A stretch of 64,000 bases of DNA from assembly GCA_036873755.1 (NCBI GenBank), contig JAVTVY010033844.1:1-64000 (forward strand), given 5' to 3'. The stretch comes from Hanleya hanleyi. Taxonomy: Eukaryota > Mollusca > Polyplacophora > Lepidopleurida > Hanleyidae. Under the pieces are notes generated by a model, which worked only from the letters and a program-made list of their open reading frames with translations, made no database searches and was not told where the DNA came from. Position numbers and translations under genes: made by a program. Below are positions 63,494 through 64,000 of the stretch, piece after piece (the first letter of the stretch is position 1; each line of letters opens with the position of its first letter).

Positions 63494-64000
63494 CTTTTAA
63501 ACAGGACGCCCCTCAAAGATTTGCCGCTGTTCGTTCTCGCGGATATACAGCACCTATGTTGATTGGCTCGCCGAAGTTACGCTGAGTTTTCCGGAAATCA
63601 TCGGCCCCATTCGGTAATCTCAACAAGTTCGTTTCATTTAGTAACGGAGGCTAGTGATTGGGCGAGAGCCATGCGCAGAAAAGCTGCGCGCCGCAATTAG
63701 CCCCACTTTGACATCAGAGGGTATACACGACAATAGGGGATATACAGTCTGATGCCATGAGAATGAACTAGAGGTGTTGATAATTCAAGCCACAGACGGT
63801 CTGTGAAAACCGTCGGCTTGAAACAACAGCGAAGGGAGTGAGATTATTTTCTTTGAAAGAAAAGAACTGAAACAACTCTGTTGGTATACTCACGTTCTAT
63901 TATTTATTGTTGATTTCATGTGTCCAGGATATTAACCAAATAATGAAAGTAAATACCGCTCAATTCAGAGAGCAATCATGAAGTGATTCAAATTCTAAAA
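63494..64000. other. Right edge of the window, no feature supported
   Basis: Upstream side of the RecQ-like exon. No Walker A exon or other coding signal could be read. A small inverted pair, CACAGACGGTCTGTGAAAAC / ACCGTC, occurs near 63790. Confidence 0.4.

Noticed and set aside
1..64000. tRNA, rRNA or other structural RNA genes
   Set aside because: No cloverleaf with A/B boxes or rRNA core sequence could be recognised by eye. A covariance-model scan would be needed to exclude small ones.

Overview
The window looks like invertebrate genomic DNA, most likely from a marine mollusc and probably a gastropod. The reasons are AT-rich sequence, small exons with GT-AG introns, and copies of short repeats beginning GTGAGTGAGTGAAT...ACGTCGCTTTCAAC. 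I associate those repeats with gastropod genomes such as abalone, but that link is from memory and untested. Nothing bacterial is present: no operons, ribosome-binding sites or CRISPR.

From about 0.5 to 37.05 kb, one host gene on the minus strand accounts for the real coding sequence. It is an orthologue of FRMD8 (FERM-domain protein, iTAP), the partner of iRhom/ADAM17. I assembled it by hand from 14 phase-compatible exons plus a candidate last exon. Together they give about 480-510 residues, close to the vertebrate protein. The F1, F2 and F3 lobes of the FERM domain can be followed exon by exon. Its introns are packed with mobile DNA: a complete DIRS-type tyrosine-recombinase retrotransposon (9.3-15.9 kb), several tandem-repeat elements of 150-180-bp units ending in a hairpin (resembling pearl/Helentron-type non-autonomous elements), two foldback elements built on 16-bp units, a 46-bp minisatellite, and two short near-perfect hairpins.

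From 37 to 41 kb lies the 5' flank of FRMD8 and a 2.8-kb long inverted repeat with other repeat material nested inside it.

From 41 to 62 kb no intact host gene is visible. This is a graveyard of large and small mobile elements. It holds a decayed Polinton/Maverick (adintovirus-like) copy with a broken protein-primed DNA polymerase B and a broken chromodomain integrase (43.0-46.0 kb). It also holds reverse-transcriptase and LINE-tail fragments, unidentified coding-like relics near 51.5 kb, and at least nine copies of a repeat that carries a small transmembrane-type ORF. A second module family (core CTAGGGGCC) may be a retroelement 3' end. At 47.2-48.7 kb there is a cluster of exon-like segments with good splice signals and a local duplication.

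From 62 to 64 kb is a GC-richer stretch and one exon of a RecQ-like DEAH helicase on the minus strand, with the rest of that gene not recognised.

Gene models come from reading splice signals and phases by eye. Repeat boundaries are approximate unless stated otherwise.
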